Notes under the pieces: model-generated | Database searches by the model: none | Told to the model about the DNA's origin: nothing | Seen by the model: only the letters and a program-made list of their open reading frames with translations | Made by a program: the position numbers and the translations under genes | Assembly: GCF_013001025.1 (NCBI RefSeq) | Contig: NZ_CP053021.1 | Coordinates: 4,533,001 to 4,597,000 of the forward strand | Origin: Sphingobium yanoikuyae | GTDB taxonomy: Bacteria > Pseudomonadota > Alphaproteobacteria > Sphingomonadales > Sphingomonadaceae | Reading direction: 5' to 3' | DNA length: 64,000 bases | Shown here: positions 1 to 9,351 of the stretch, in pieces | Layout of the letters: the number at the start of each line of letters is the position of its first letter | Position numbering within the stretch: position 1 is the stretch's first letter

Positions 1-80
1 GCCGCATGGTGTGGAGCGGCGTCGGCCTGCTGATCCTCGCCACCCTCATCATCGGCTATGGCAACAGGCTGGCCAGCTGA
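1..80 (+). CDS. 3' end of an integral membrane protein (partial)
   Basis: The reading frame is open from the window edge to a TGA at 78-80. The visible tail of about 25 residues is a single hydrophobic helix (VGLLILATLIIGYG) ending in NRLAS. It overlaps the ATG of the next gene by one base (TGATG), so the two are likely co-translated. A C-terminal helix upstream of pectin-use genes would suit a sugar transporter, possibly an L-rhamnose symporter, but too little is visible to name it. Confidence 0.5.
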   Translation, partial: RMVWSGVGLLILATLIIGYGNRLAS

Positions 81-1120
81 TGCGTCGCTGGCTCGCCGCC
101 TTGCTGCTGACGCTCGCCGCCCCGGTGGCGGCGGCCGACGCGCCGCTGCTGACCTCGCATCTGCGCATCCATGATCCCTTCGTCGTGGCGGAACCGGCGA
201 GCAAGACCTACTGGCTCTTCTCGAAGAATGACCCGGCCGTCACCGGCGATCCGCGCATCGGCATCATGGCCTATGCCAGCAGCGATCTCGCCCATTGGCA
301 GACACCCAAACTGGTCTTCGCCCTGCCGAAGGACAGCTGGGCCGATGACGGCGGCTGGGCGCCGGAGGTGCATCGCTGGAAGGGGCGCTATTATCTCTTC
401 GCCACCTTCCACAATGACAAGGCGGCAATCCCGGCCAGCGGCAAGCGCCCCAATTATCGCCGCGCCACCTTGCTGGCGGTGTCAGACCGGATCGATGGTC
501 CTTACCAGCTCATCCACAAGGGCGAGCCGGTCACTACGCCCAATGACATGACGCTCGATGGCAGCCTCTATGTCGACCCGGCCGGCAAGCCCTGGATGGT
601 CTATGCCCATGAATGGCTGCAGATGGGCGTCGGCACGATGGAGGCGCTGCCGCTGAAGGATGATCTCTCGCCCGCCGGCAAGCCGCAATTGCTGTTTCGC
701 GCCAATGAAGCCTACTGGGTGATCGGCCAGAAACAGCCCGAAGGGGACATGGGCTATGTCACCGACGGCCCCGAACTCTATCGCACCAAGACCGGCACCC
801 TGCTGATGCTCTGGTCCAGTTGGGGGAAGGGCGGCTATGTCCAGGCGCAGGCCCGCTCCAAATCCGGCACGCTCGCTGGCCCCTGGGAACAGCTTGGCCC
901 GCTCATCATGCAGGACAGCGGCCATGGCATGCTGTTCCATGCCTTTGATGGCCGGCTGATGCTGGTCCTCCACCGCCCGTTCAAGCGGGCGATCGCCAAA
1001 TTCTACGAAATGCGCGACGCCGGTGATCGGCTGGAGGTCGTGCGCGAGGCCGTGGAACTGGATGGCGAAGCCTATCCCACCCATGGCTGCCCGATGGGAG
1101 TGTCCGATGCTCGCTGCTGA
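80..1120 (+). CDS. Glycoside hydrolase family 43 protein, secreted
   Basis: A 346-aa protein starting with a signal peptide (residues 1 to about 19, MRRWLAALLLTLAAPVAAA). The five-blade beta-propeller signature of GH43 is visible: a catalytic-base Asp32 in HDPF, APEVHRW near 94-100, a pKa-setting Asp160 in TLDGSLYVD, and a proton-donor Glu232 in TDGPELY. GH43 enzymes mostly cleave arabinofuranosyl, xylosyl or galactosyl linkages; the exact linkage cannot be told from sequence alone. The ATG at 80 is chosen because it overlaps the preceding stop and begins the signal peptide; the in-frame extension upstream is not a plausible start. It overlaps the following esterase gene by 14 bp, so the two probably act on the same decorated side chain in the periplasm. 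Confidence 0.85.
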   Translation: MRRWLAALLLTLAAPVAAADAPLLTSHLRIHDPFVVAEPASKTYWLFSKNDPAVTGDPRIGIMAYASSDLAHWQTPKLVFALPKDSWADDGGWAPEVHRWKGRYYLFATFHNDKAAIPASGKRPNYRRATLLAVSDRIDGPYQLIHKGEPVTTPNDMTLDGSLYVDPAGKPWMVYAHEWLQMGVGTMEALPLKDDLSPAGKPQLLFRANEAYWVIGQKQPEGDMGYVTDGPELYRTKTGTLLMLWSSWGKGGYVQAQARSKSGTLAGPWEQLGPLIMQDSGHGMLFHAFDGRLMLVLHRPFKRAIAKFYEMRDAGDRLEVVREAVELDGEAYPTHGCPMGVSDARC

Positions 1121-1925
1121 TCTGGTCTGGCCGCTGCGCGATGCGCCAAGCGGCGCCTTCGCCCTGGAAGACGCCAATGCCGCGCCCGAACAGGCGATCG
1201 TCACCGCCGTCGATCGCCCGGTGCTGCTCGGCTATGCGCCCGACAGACCCAATGGCCGCGCCATGCTCATCCTGGGCGGCGGCGGCTATGTCGCGCTGAT
1301 GGCCGGACGCGAAGGGGTTCAGGTCGCGCAATGGCTGACGTCGCTCGGCTATCATGCCTTCGTCCTCATCCACCGCTTTCCCCATGCCGGTACCGGCCCG
1401 TCCGCGCCGCTCGACGATGCGCTCGCCGCGATGCGGATGATCCGCGCGTCCGATCTGGCGCCCGATGGCGTCGGCGTCGTCGGCCTCTCCTCGGGCGGCC
1501 ATCTCGCCGCCTGTCTCGCCGCGCATTATCCGGCGGACTGGGGCGATGTCGCGCCACAGCGGCCCGACGTCATGGTCATCGGCTATGCGCCCATCTCGAC
1601 CAATGCCAAAGGGCGCACCATCGTCGCCGACAAGCCGCCACTGCCGCCGGTGGAAAAGCAGGCGCTCTACGACGTGCTTCAGCCGGACGCGCAACTATTG
1701 GCCGGCCCGCCCCCGGCCTTCATCGTCTATGCCGGCAATGATCCGGTGGTGCCGGTCGAGAACGCCCATCGCCTAACTCGCGCCTGGCAGGATGCGGGCG
1801 GCAGCGCGGAACTGCACATCTTCGCCGACGCCCCCCATGGATTCGCACTCGACACGCCGGATCAGCCCGTCTCGCTCTGGCCGCGCCTGTGCGAAGCCTG
1901 GCTCAGACAGGTCGGCTTCCTGTAA
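1107..1925 (+). CDS. Alpha/beta hydrolase, acetylxylan-esterase-like
   Basis: A 272-aa alpha/beta hydrolase of the short BD-FAE/xylan esterase type. It shows an oxyanion-hole glycine run GGGGY (57-61), a nucleophile elbow GLSSG with Ser128, an acid Asp212 in GNDPVVP, and His244 in APHGFAL. No signal peptide is apparent, so a cytoplasmic carbohydrate esterase that removes acetyl groups from imported oligosaccharides is the likely role. The ATG at 1107 lies inside the end of the GH43 gene, giving a 14-bp overlap and implying translational coupling. The family assignment is firm; the substrate is inferred from the neighbours. Confidence 0.75.
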   Translation: MLAADLVWPLRDAPSGAFALEDANAAPEQAIVTAVDRPVLLGYAPDRPNGRAMLILGGGGYVALMAGREGVQVAQWLTSLGYHAFVLIHRFPHAGTGPSAPLDDALAAMRMIRASDLAPDGVGVVGLSSGGHLAACLAAHYPADWGDVAPQRPDVMVIGYAPISTNAKGRTIVADKPPLPPVEKQALYDVLQPDAQLLAGPPPAFIVYAGNDPVVPVENAHRLTRAWQDAGGSAELHIFADAPHGFALDTPDQPVSLWPRLCEAWLRQVGFL

Positions 1926-1943
1926 ACTTCGCTGTCACCTTAA

Positions 1944-2014
1944 GCGGGCTTTGATCAGCCCGCGCGGCGCCTGAGCGTTTCAAGCTGCCGATGCGTCAGC
2001 ATCCTGGCAGCTTG
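1944..2014. terminator. Two hairpins between convergent genes
   Basis: Between the esterase stop and the lacI-type stop lie a 7-bp stem (GCGGGCT/AGCCCGC, 1944-1963) and a longer stem (CAAGCTGCC-GATGC paired with GCATC-GGCAGCTTG, 1981-2014, with a 2-nt bulge). The tracts after the stems are not T-rich, so Rho-independence is uncertain, but the position between convergent genes fits a shared terminator. Confidence 0.6.
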
Positions 2015-2017
2015 TAA

Positions 2018-3067
2018 TCAATGCCGTGAGGGCACGGCATCCGACTGGCGCCGGATCAGCTGATAATCCAGCTTCACCCGGCCCAGCGCTTCTTCGCCGG
2101 CGCCATCGTCCTGGCTGCTGAAATGGGCGCCCAGCAGGCCGATCGCCTCGCGCGCCATGTCGCGGATCGGCTGGCGGATCGTCGTCAGCGCCGGCCAGAT
2201 CGCGCTCGCCAGCGGCGTGTCGTCGAAACCGCAGATGGTGATGTCGCCCGGCACGTTGATCCGCCGCTGATGCGCCACCGTGATCGCCGCCGCCGCCATA
2301 TCGTCATTGCAGGCAAAGATGGCGCTGGGTGGCGTATCGAGGCTCAGCAACTGCTCGGCCGCGTCCAGCCCCGATCGATAGGAAAAGTCGCCCGGCACGA
2401 TCCAGCGCTCGTCCAGCCTGATGCCCCGGTCGGCCAGGCAGTCGCGAAAGCCCTGCAGGCGCCGGGCGCTGGCGCGGTGGCGGATATTGCCGGAGATGAA
2501 GCCGATCTGCCGATGGCCCAGGTCGATGAGGTGCCGGGTCAGGTCATAGGCGGCATGGCGGTCGTCGGTCCCCACCGCCAGCATGCCGGGCACATCGCCA
2601 TCGGGCGCGATGCCGACCACGGCGATGTCACGCGCCTGCAACGCCTCGACCAGTTCGGCCCAGTCGCACAGCGGCGGCGGCAGGATGACGCCGGCGACAT
2701 GCGCCTTGGACACCTGATCGACGATCTCCTTGGCAAAGGCGCCGGGCGCGCATTGCTCGACCACCAGATGCAGATGGCGCTGCGGCGCCTCGCCCAGCGC
2801 ACCGAGCAGCAGTTCGCCCAGATAGGCCGACGTCGTCGAATTGCTGTGCAGCAAGGCCACCCGCCGGTCGGCACTGCCCACCAGCGCGCGCGCCGACGCA
2901 TTGGGCACATAGCCCAGATCCCTGACCGCCTGCTCGACCGCCTGTTGCGACTTGGCGCTGACCAGCGCCTTGCCGTTGATCGCGCGTGACGCGGTCATCA
3001 TCGATACGCCGGCACGGGCGGCGACCTCGCGGATCGTGGGCGGCTTCTTCTTCGCGGCTTTCTGCAT
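2018..3067 (-). CDS. LacI-family transcriptional regulator
   Basis: A 349-aa regulator. The N-terminal helix-turn-helix (TIREVAARAGVSMMTASRAI, about residues 11-30) and hinge are typical of LacI/GalR proteins, followed by a periplasmic-binding-protein-like effector domain (about 65-340). It is the last gene of the leftward pectin-use set, 46 bp downstream of a GH43 gene, so it probably senses a sugar from this pathway (rhamnose, galactose or arabinose are candidates) and represses some of these genes. The ligand is not deducible. The other regulator of the locus is an IclR protein at 22 kb. Confidence 0.9.
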   Translation of the reverse strand: MQKAAKKKPPTIREVAARAGVSMMTASRAINGKALVSAKSQQAVEQAVRDLGYVPNASARALVGSADRRVALLHSNSTTSAYLGELLLGALGEAPQRHLHLVVEQCAPGAFAKEIVDQVSKAHVAGVILPPPLCDWAELVEALQARDIAVVGIAPDGDVPGMLAVGTDDRHAAYDLTRHLIDLGHRQIGFISGNIRHRASARRLQGFRDCLADRGIRLDERWIVPGDFSYRSGLDAAEQLLSLDTPPSAIFACNDDMAAAAITVAHQRRINVPGDITICGFDDTPLASAIWPALTTIRQPIRDMAREAIGLLGAHFSSQDDGAGEEALGRVKLDYQLIRRQSDAVPSRH

Positions 3068-3113
3068 CGTCCATCTTCCTAGCCACTTTTACGGGCAAGG
3101 AAAATCGCGGCGA

Positions 3114-4079
3114 TCAGGGCTTTAGTCGTATATGCGCCGGCGCATCGCGATCGACGCTGACGATCCCGTCCTTCTCGGTCAGTTCGGCGATTTGCAGCAC
3201 CGACCGCCGTTTCCAGTCGGGATTGGCCTTGGCTTCATCCTCGCCCTCCTGATGGACGAAATAGATGATATAGGCGCGGTCGCCCGACACGATGATGTCG
3301 GGGTGCTGGCCCTTGGCCCGGTCGGTCGGCGCCTTGCCGGGCGTCGCCAATATATAGTCCGGCTGGCGCGTCCAGTGCGTCCCGTCGTCGGAGCGCATCA
3401 CCAGCAGCCCCTTCCACGCGTCGGAGATCAGCCAATATTTGCCCTTCCAGCGAAACGCCTTGGGCCCTTCGCCCGGCGTATCGGTCAGCCGGTCCTTGAC
3501 GCTCCAGTGGATGAGGTCGCTGCTGTCGGCGGTGCGGATCGCCTTGTTCATCCGCTCGTCGTTGAAGAACAGCCGATAGCTCACGCCCGGCAACGCCAAA
3601 ATACTGGCGTCGATCACCCGGTCGGAGCCCAGGTCGAGCCGCTCGCCACAGGTCCAGCTCTTGAGGTCCGGGCTGGTCAGATGGACGATGAAGCGCGGCG
3701 CATTCCAGTCGCGATAGACGCCCGGTACCACCGTCAGCCATATATGCCACTGGCCTTCCAGCCATTGCACTTCGGGCGCCCACAGCGTCTCGCCGGTGCA
3801 ACTGGTCGGGATCGTCGCGGTGCCGCCATAACGCCATTTCGCGCCATCCTTCGACCGCGCCGTGCCGATCGCCGTGCCATGGACCCAGCGGACATCCTTG
3901 GCGTCTTCCATGGGCAGATCGGCGCGGCGATTGGTGTAGAACATCACCCATTCGCCGCTCTTGCGATCATAGACGGTCGACGCATCGGCCGCGCCATCAT
4001 GCACCGGATCGCGCAGCAGCGGCTTGGGCGCCACCGGCCCGCTCGCGGCGGCGGCCATCAACAGCAGCGACGCGATCAT
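3114..4079 (-). CDS. Glycoside hydrolase family 43-like protein, secreted
   Basis: A 321-aa protein with a short hydrophobic signal (MIASLLLMAAAASG). The GH43 pattern is present: a putative base Asp32 in GAADAST, a central Asp157 in RVIDAS, and a putative acid Glu204 in GEGPK, with propeller motifs LWAPEVQWLEGQWHIW (99-114) and WKGKYWLI (211-218). It differs strongly from the other GH43 at the left end, so the two probably act on different linkages (for example arabinan versus galactan). Its ATG overlaps the stop of the SGNH hydrolase upstream by 4 bp (ATGA), so the two are translationally coupled. Confidence 0.8.
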   Translation of the reverse strand: MIASLLLMAAAASGPVAPKPLLRDPVHDGAADASTVYDRKSGEWVMFYTNRRADLPMEDAKDVRWVHGTAIGTARSKDGAKWRYGGTATIPTSCTGETLWAPEVQWLEGQWHIWLTVVPGVYRDWNAPRFIVHLTSPDLKSWTCGERLDLGSDRVIDASILALPGVSYRLFFNDERMNKAIRTADSSDLIHWSVKDRLTDTPGEGPKAFRWKGKYWLISDAWKGLLVMRSDDGTHWTRQPDYILATPGKAPTDRAKGQHPDIIVSGDRAYIIYFVHQEGEDEAKANPDWKRRSVLQIAELTEKDGIVSVDRDAPAHIRLKP

Positions 4080-5266
4080 TTGAACAGCCTCAGGTCGAAC
4101 GCATCGGCCATGACGCGGAAGCCTTCGTCATTGGGGTGCAGCGCGTCGCCGACATCATAGGGCTTGGCCATGCGCGACGGATCGGCCGGATCGGCCACCG
4201 CCCTGGCCAGATCGACGAAGCCGTCGGCCTCCTTGGTCGTGCGGATCCAGTCATTGACGGCGACACGCACCGCATCGCCCTCGGCGCTCCAATAGCCCGC
4301 GCCCTTATAGGGCAGGATGGTCGCCAAAATGACCTTGATATTGCGGTCATGCGCCCGCGCGATCATCTGGCGATAGGCGCCGATCACGGTTTGCGGCGTC
4401 AGCATCGGGCGCTTGTCGCGCGCCGCCCCGCCCAGATCATTCACCCCTTCCAGGATGACGACATGGGTGACGCCCGGCACAGCCAGCACATCGCTGTCGA
4501 ACCGCGCCAGCGCATTATAGCCATCCGCCTCGCTCAGCAGCCGGTTGGCGCTGATCCCGGCATTGGCGACGCCGACGCTTTTACGCCCGGCTTTCTGCAG
4601 CCGCTCGGCCAGCAGGTCGGGCCAGCGCCGGTTGCTGTCGGGGGTGGCGCGCACGCCATCGGTGATGGAATCGCCCAGCGTCACGATCGCCGTGCCGCGC
4701 TTGGCATTGTCCACCTCGACCGCGGAAATCACCACGCGCGGCCCGATGACGGTCGGGCTGGTCAGCACCTGCGCACCGGTCTGGTCGCCCGGCGCGGTCC
4801 AGGTCGTCGCCGCCGAATAGCTATGCACCGTCGCATCCGCCGCGCCCTGCGGCAGATGGATGGAAATGCTGATCCGGGTCAGCGGCTTGACCGCCAGGTC
4901 GATCGGATCGCTCAGCAATGGCGCACGCGCGGGGATGGTCGCGCCCTGCGCCTGGTTGAAGGTCACGACATGGTCGCTGCCCGGCACGATCGCGCCATTT
5001 TCACCGGCCAGCGCGACATGCACGCTGCCCACCAGCAGCGGATTGACCGACATCTCGTTCGACAGGCGGATGCGGATGCGCTGCCCGCCGCTCGACAGGC
5101 GAACCACCTGGCGGACGGTGCGGTCGTTGAGATCGGCATGCTTTTCGGGCGGGGCGCGGTTGACCAAGGGCGCCGCCATCCAGCTGCGCGACCAATATTG
5201 GGCCTGCGCCGGCGATGCGGCGACCATCGCCAGCAGCGCCGCACCCAACAGCATCCTCTTGCCCAT
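4076..5266 (-). CDS. SGNH/GDSL hydrolase, secreted esterase
   Basis: A 396-aa protein with a clear signal peptide (1-22, ending SPAQA). An N-terminal beta-rich domain (about 25-185) precedes an SGNH hydrolase domain with Ser200 in LGDSITDG, an Asn-containing block GVNDLGG, and a C-terminal Asp374/His377 dyad in DALHPND. SGNH enzymes of this shape deacetylate or de-esterify polysaccharides. The start at 5266 is chosen because a strong purine-rich ribosome site (AGGGAGAGGG) precedes it and the signal peptide begins there. It lies 29 bp downstream of the MFS transporter gene. An acetyl or feruloyl ester of pectin is a reasonable substrate, but this is inference. Confidence 0.8.
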   Translation of the reverse strand: MGKRMLLGAALLAMVAASPAQAQYWSRSWMAAPLVNRAPPEKHADLNDRTVRQVVRLSSGGQRIRIRLSNEMSVNPLLVGSVHVALAGENGAIVPGSDHVVTFNQAQGATIPARAPLLSDPIDLAVKPLTRISISIHLPQGAADATVHSYSAATTWTAPGDQTGAQVLTSPTVIGPRVVISAVEVDNAKRGTAIVTLGDSITDGVRATPDSNRRWPDLLAERLQKAGRKSVGVANAGISANRLLSEADGYNALARFDSDVLAVPGVTHVVILEGVNDLGGAARDKRPMLTPQTVIGAYRQMIARAHDRNIKVILATILPYKGAGYWSAEGDAVRVAVNDWIRTTKEADGFVDLARAVADPADPSRMAKPYDVGDALHPNDEGFRVMADAFDLRLFK

Positions 5267-5295
5267 GTCCCTCTCCCTTATTGTCCGACCGGCCC

Positions 5296-6810
5296 TTATT
5301 GCGCGACCGGGTTGCGGCCCCACAGCTGGTCATAGCGCCAGCCCGACAGATCCTCGACCACCTCGGCCGCGACCGGCGACGTCGGCGTGCGCGCGCCGCT
5401 GCGCAGATGCTCGATCTCGCGCATCAATATGTCGTGCGTCGCCGGGCTCAGGCGGAATTTGGTCGACACCCAGATGCCCAGCCCCAGGCAGCCGACCGTG
5501 CCGACGCCCAGCAGCAGCGCCATGGTCAGGATCGCGCCATGGCTCTGTTCCGCCGCGCCCGACACGAAGCCGCCGGCCTGCATGATGAAGCCCACGCCGG
5601 CGACAGCCGCCGCCTGCGTCGCCTTGCGCACGAAGGTCATGACCCCGGCAAAGCTGCCCTCGCGCCGCTGTCCGGTCACGATCTCGTCGACATCGGCCAT
5701 ATAATTATAGGTCGCCCAGGGAATATAGTTGAGCGCGCCGCGGCCCAGGCCGCACAGGATGATCGGCAGCCAGATCCACGGGCTGGTCGCCGGCACACCG
5801 GCAAACCACAGGCCGATCAGCGTCAGGCAGCCGACCGCGAAGTCGGCGGCGGCAACCTGATAGGCCTTGGCCGGCGACGCCCGCAGCGCCAGGTTGATGG
5901 CGATGATCACCGCCACGAACTGGACGATATACATGGTGCCCAGCAGGCCCGATGCGATCGCCGTCGATCCGGCCAGCGCGAAGATCACGAAGAAGGTGAA
6001 GGCCGCGTTGAAGATGTCCTGGCTGATATAGCCGCCCAGATACATGCCCAGATGCAGGCGGAAGGCGCGGATGCGCATGGTGGAAAACAGGTTGCGGTAG
6101 AGCGCCTTCAACGCCTGTCCCGGCCCGCCCGCGCCGACCGGATGCTGGCCGATCGCCTCGGCCGATCCGGGCAGATGCCGTTCCCAGCTGAACAGGTAGA
6201 GCAGCCCCGCCGTGACCATGAACAGGGCGGCAAAGATGATGCCCATGTAGAAGAAGGTGTCGGCGCTGTCGCGGCCCAGCGCGTTGATCAGCCACAGCGG
6301 CAGGAAGCCGGCCAGGATTGCCGATGCCTGGCCGAATAGGATGCGCGACCCGGCGAACTTCGCCTTGGTGCGATAGTCGGTCGACATTTCCGCGGCGAGC
6401 GTCTCGAACGGAATGATCTCCATCGCATAGACCAGCTCGAACAGCACATAGCTGACCAGATAATACCAGAAGCCCTGACCCGGCAGCCACATCAGCGCGA
6501 AGCTGGGCAGCAGCGGGATCGCCGCCAGGATGAAGAAGCGGCGGCGGCCGAACTTGCGGCCCAGCCAGGTGCCGCCGAAATGGTCGGAAATATAGCCGAT
6601 CATCGGCGAGGCGAAGGCGTCCAGGATGCGCGCCACGGCAAAGATCGTCGCCGCCTGCCCGGCGCTAAGGCCGCAGAATTGCGTGTAGAAGATCAGCACC
6701 CAGCCGGAAATGACCGCCATCGATCCCGCGCCCAGCACGTCGTTGGAGCCATAGGCGAGGTAATTTTGCAGGTGGACGGGACGCGCGGTGGATGGGGCAG
6801 TCTCGGGCAA
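5296..6810 (-). CDS. MFS sugar transporter, glycoside-pentoside-hexuronide type
   Basis: A 504-aa inner-membrane protein with about 12 hydrophobic segments. The loop motif DAFASPMIGYISD is typical of GPH/MelB-type sodium- or proton-coupled sugar symporters. The start is placed at a TTG at 6810 (LPETAPSTARPVH...), since a strong SD (GGCGGAGGA) lies 7 nt upstream and the in-frame extension to 6891 runs through a promoter-like region with a candidate operator. It would import oligosaccharides released by the periplasmic enzymes around it. Substrate unknown; a rhamnogalacturonan- or glucuronate-containing oligosaccharide is likely from context. Confidence 0.85.
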   Translation of the reverse strand: MPETAPSTARPVHLQNYLAYGSNDVLGAGSMAVISGWVLIFYTQFCGLSAGQAATIFAVARILDAFASPMIGYISDHFGGTWLGRKFGRRRFFILAAIPLLPSFALMWLPGQGFWYYLVSYVLFELVYAMEIIPFETLAAEMSTDYRTKAKFAGSRILFGQASAILAGFLPLWLINALGRDSADTFFYMGIIFAALFMVTAGLLYLFSWERHLPGSAEAIGQHPVGAGGPGQALKALYRNLFSTMRIRAFRLHLGMYLGGYISQDIFNAAFTFFVIFALAGSTAIASGLLGTMYIVQFVAVIIAINLALRASPAKAYQVAAADFAVGCLTLIGLWFAGVPATSPWIWLPIILCGLGRGALNYIPWATYNYMADVDEIVTGQRREGSFAGVMTFVRKATQAAAVAGVGFIMQAGGFVSGAAEQSHGAILTMALLLGVGTVGCLGLGIWVSTKFRLSPATHDILMREIEHLRSGARTPTSPVAAEVVEDLSGWRYDQLWGRNPVAQ

Positions 6811-6918
6811 TTCAGGTCCTCCGCCTAGGGCAATGATCGGCGCTTGGGCTCTTGTTCTGACGCGCGCGGGCATATGAGATATATGCCACATAGTGAACGG
6901 CTATCACACGATATGAGA
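6811..6918 (-). promoter_or_regulatory. Candidate promoter/operator upstream of the MFS gene
   Basis: This 108-bp gap separates the GH115 stop from the MFS start. At 6886-6897 (read on the minus strand) lies TTCAC-TAT-GTGG, matching the CAC-N3-GTG palindromes found before the TonB receptor gene. It is therefore a candidate site for a regulator shared by the locus. Confidence 0.4.
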
Positions 6919-9351
6919 CTAATGCAAGCCGTTCTCGGCCTTTTCTGCGGTCGCGGGCACGAAGCGGATTGCCTCGATCAGCACGCCGGGATCGGCACGT
7001 TCCAGCGTCACGACATGGCGCCCGCCGCTCAATCGTTGCGTTAACGTCATGGTCGCCCGATTGTCCAGCACCCCCATCGCCCAGTCGCGACTGCCGGTCT
7101 CGCGCCGACTCTCCAACTGTTGCGTCACGCCATCGATGCCGACGGTCAGATGCAGCGCGTCGCCATCCCGGTCGGCATAGGTCGGCAAGATATCCACAAG
7201 CACGGTCCACTCACCCGGCGGCAGGTCGATCGTCGCGCGACCCGATCCGCTCTTCCCACTTGGCGCCAGCATCGCGCCATGACGACCCAGCCCGTCCACG
7301 CGCGTCCATCCGGCGAATCGGTCCGGCGTCAGCAGCGGCAGGGGAGGGGCTGCCCGCTGGGCCTTGGCCGGCCCGGCCGGCGGTGCCGGCGCATCGACCG
7401 GCGGCAGGATCACCGGCGTCTGGCGATAGCTGCGCCATTGCCCGTCTGCCGGCTCCACCGCCATGATTCCGCGCCATTTTCCGCCCGCCAGTTCGCGGTT
7501 ATAATAGGTCGTCAGCCTGTCAATTTCGCTGTCCGCTTCATGCGCGATCCTGCCGCGCCGCGTTGCCTCGACCAAGTCGCTGTCACGCAGCCGGTCATGC
7601 GCCTCGGCGGAAAAGAAGCGCCGGTTTGCCGCCGCCGATGCCCGCACCGGATAGGCCAGCAATTCATAGAAGGCGTCGCGCCGCTCGGGCGGGATCGCCG
7701 GCTCGACCTTTGCCAGCCCCGTCTCCATCGCCGCGAACGCCGCCAGCCGTTCATCCGCTTCGCCGATCGTCAGCGGGCTTTGCCGATACTTATCCACAGG
7801 CAGATTCCACTGGAGATGCTCGGGCCGCCGGGCGAAATTCAGCCGATGATAATCGCGCAAAATCCCCGCAATGGCGGGTGCCTGCGCGGCATCGACATTC
7901 TCCGTCGCCCAGTCTTCCACAAACTTATCCACAGGCTTTGCCCGCACCTTATCCACAGCCCAGGCAAGGCTCAGAAAATAGTCGGTGGCCAGCTCCGCCG
8001 GCTTCAAATCGCCGACATTGGCGACCCAGACCTGGCGCGCGCCGGCATCCCAGGCGCGGCCCATTTCCTCGCGGATCAGCGCCGGCGGGGTTGTGGATAA
8101 CCATAGGTAGGAGAGTGGCGCGCCCAGATAGGAGAGATGATAATAGACGCCCGACCCGCCCTTGCGCGCCCGCTCGGCGGCATCGGGGAAGTGGCGGATA
8201 TAGCCGAAATTATCGTCCGGCCACATCAGCGTCACATCGTCCGGCACCTTGAGGCCCGCGCGATAGACGTCCAGCACTTCCTTATAGGGGGTGAAGACCT
8301 GCGGCGCGTCCGCCGCGCCCGCCCTGGCCAGCATCGCCCGCTGGTCGGCAAAGATGCGCTCCAGCGTGGCCCGCCGTTCCTCGACGGTCTTGGGCCCCAC
8401 CATGCCGCTGTCATGGATGCCGCGCATCCCCAGCGTCCAGATGCTCTCATAACCGGCATTGCTGCGCACCCGCTCGTCCCAATAGCGCCGCACCCCGTCG
8501 GGGTTCTTGAGATAATCGAAATCCTCGGCCGGCGCGGTCCATTCGCCGACATTGTTGCGCAGCATCGGCTCGGCATGGCTCGACCCCATGAAGATGGCAT
8601 AGCGATCGGCCAGCGCCGCATTGGCCGGGTCGGCATTGAACGGCGTCGTCACCTTGTGCATCGCCGGCCACAGCAGATTGGCTTTCAGCCGCAGCAGCAG
8701 CGCGAAAACCTGTGCATAAGTTTTCGGCCCCAGCGGCTTCTCGTCCGGCGCATGCTTTCCCGCCGCCCAGGGCACCAGCCCCCAATCCTCGTCATTCAGG
8801 AAGATACCGCGATATTTGATCGAAGGCGGCCCGAACCGCCGGGCATCCTTCGCCACATAGAGCGCGTCGCGATGCAGCGGCGTCACGTCCGCCCACCAGT
8901 GCCAGGGTGAAACGCCGATCGCGCGCGACAGTTCATAGGCGCCATAGGCGGTGCCGCGCCGGTCGCTGCCGATGATCAGCAGCGCGCGGGCCACGCCGGG
9001 TGCCGGCCGCTCGACCGGCAGGATCAGGAAACTCTCCCACGCGCCCTTCAGCTTCGCGACATCGATCCGCTTGTCCGCCACCAGCCGGTCGATCGCTTCG
9101 CTATGCCCCAGCGTGCCGATCCAGACCTGTGCCGCGCCGCCCTCCGTGGCCCCGGTGACCCGGCCAATATCCTGCTTCAGATCCTCGGCGGCGATTCCTA
9201 CCACGGCGTCGTCGGCCGGGTCGGTGACGATCCGCGCCGCCTGTCCCTGCGCCACCAGCGGGAAATCTCCCCGCTGCGCCACCGACCGCACCCAGTCCGC
9301 CGCCTGCGCCGGCGTCGCGCCGAGCAGCAGCAGCGCCAGCCACCAGCGCAT
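6919..9351 (-). CDS. Glycoside hydrolase family 115 (alpha-glucuronidase), secreted
   Basis: An 810-aa protein with a signal peptide (1 to about 17, ending PAQA). The block YRGIFLNDEDWGL (180-192), preceded by SPWHWWADV, is diagnostic for GH115. Characterised GH115 enzymes remove terminal (4-O-methyl)glucuronate from xylan or arabinogalactan. The C-terminal quarter forms a beta-sandwich-like accessory domain (from about 680). Its ATG shares one base with the upstream GH28 stop (TGATG), so they are coupled. In a pectin context it probably clips glucuronate from galactan or arabinogalactan side chains of rhamnogalacturonan, which would otherwise block the GH35. Confidence 0.85.
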   Translation of the reverse strand: MRWWLALLLLGATPAQAADWVRSVAQRGDFPLVAQGQAARIVTDPADDAVVGIAAEDLKQDIGRVTGATEGGAAQVWIGTLGHSEAIDRLVADKRIDVAKLKGAWESFLILPVERPAPGVARALLIIGSDRRGTAYGAYELSRAIGVSPWHWWADVTPLHRDALYVAKDARRFGPPSIKYRGIFLNDEDWGLVPWAAGKHAPDEKPLGPKTYAQVFALLLRLKANLLWPAMHKVTTPFNADPANAALADRYAIFMGSSHAEPMLRNNVGEWTAPAEDFDYLKNPDGVRRYWDERVRSNAGYESIWTLGMRGIHDSGMVGPKTVEERRATLERIFADQRAMLARAGAADAPQVFTPYKEVLDVYRAGLKVPDDVTLMWPDDNFGYIRHFPDAAERARKGGSGVYYHLSYLGAPLSYLWLSTTPPALIREEMGRAWDAGARQVWVANVGDLKPAELATDYFLSLAWAVDKVRAKPVDKFVEDWATENVDAAQAPAIAGILRDYHRLNFARRPEHLQWNLPVDKYRQSPLTIGEADERLAAFAAMETGLAKVEPAIPPERRDAFYELLAYPVRASAAANRRFFSAEAHDRLRDSDLVEATRRGRIAHEADSEIDRLTTYYNRELAGGKWRGIMAVEPADGQWRSYRQTPVILPPVDAPAPPAGPAKAQRAAPPLPLLTPDRFAGWTRVDGLGRHGAMLAPSGKSGSGRATIDLPPGEWTVLVDILPTYADRDGDALHLTVGIDGVTQQLESRRETGSRDWAMGVLDNRATMTLTQRLSGGRHVVTLERADPGVLIEAIRFVPATAEKAENGLH

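Noticed and set aside
6811..6891. A longer ATG start for the MFS transporter
   Set aside because: The extension is not membrane-protein-like, overlaps a candidate operator, and a TTG with a strong ribosome site fits the conserved start.
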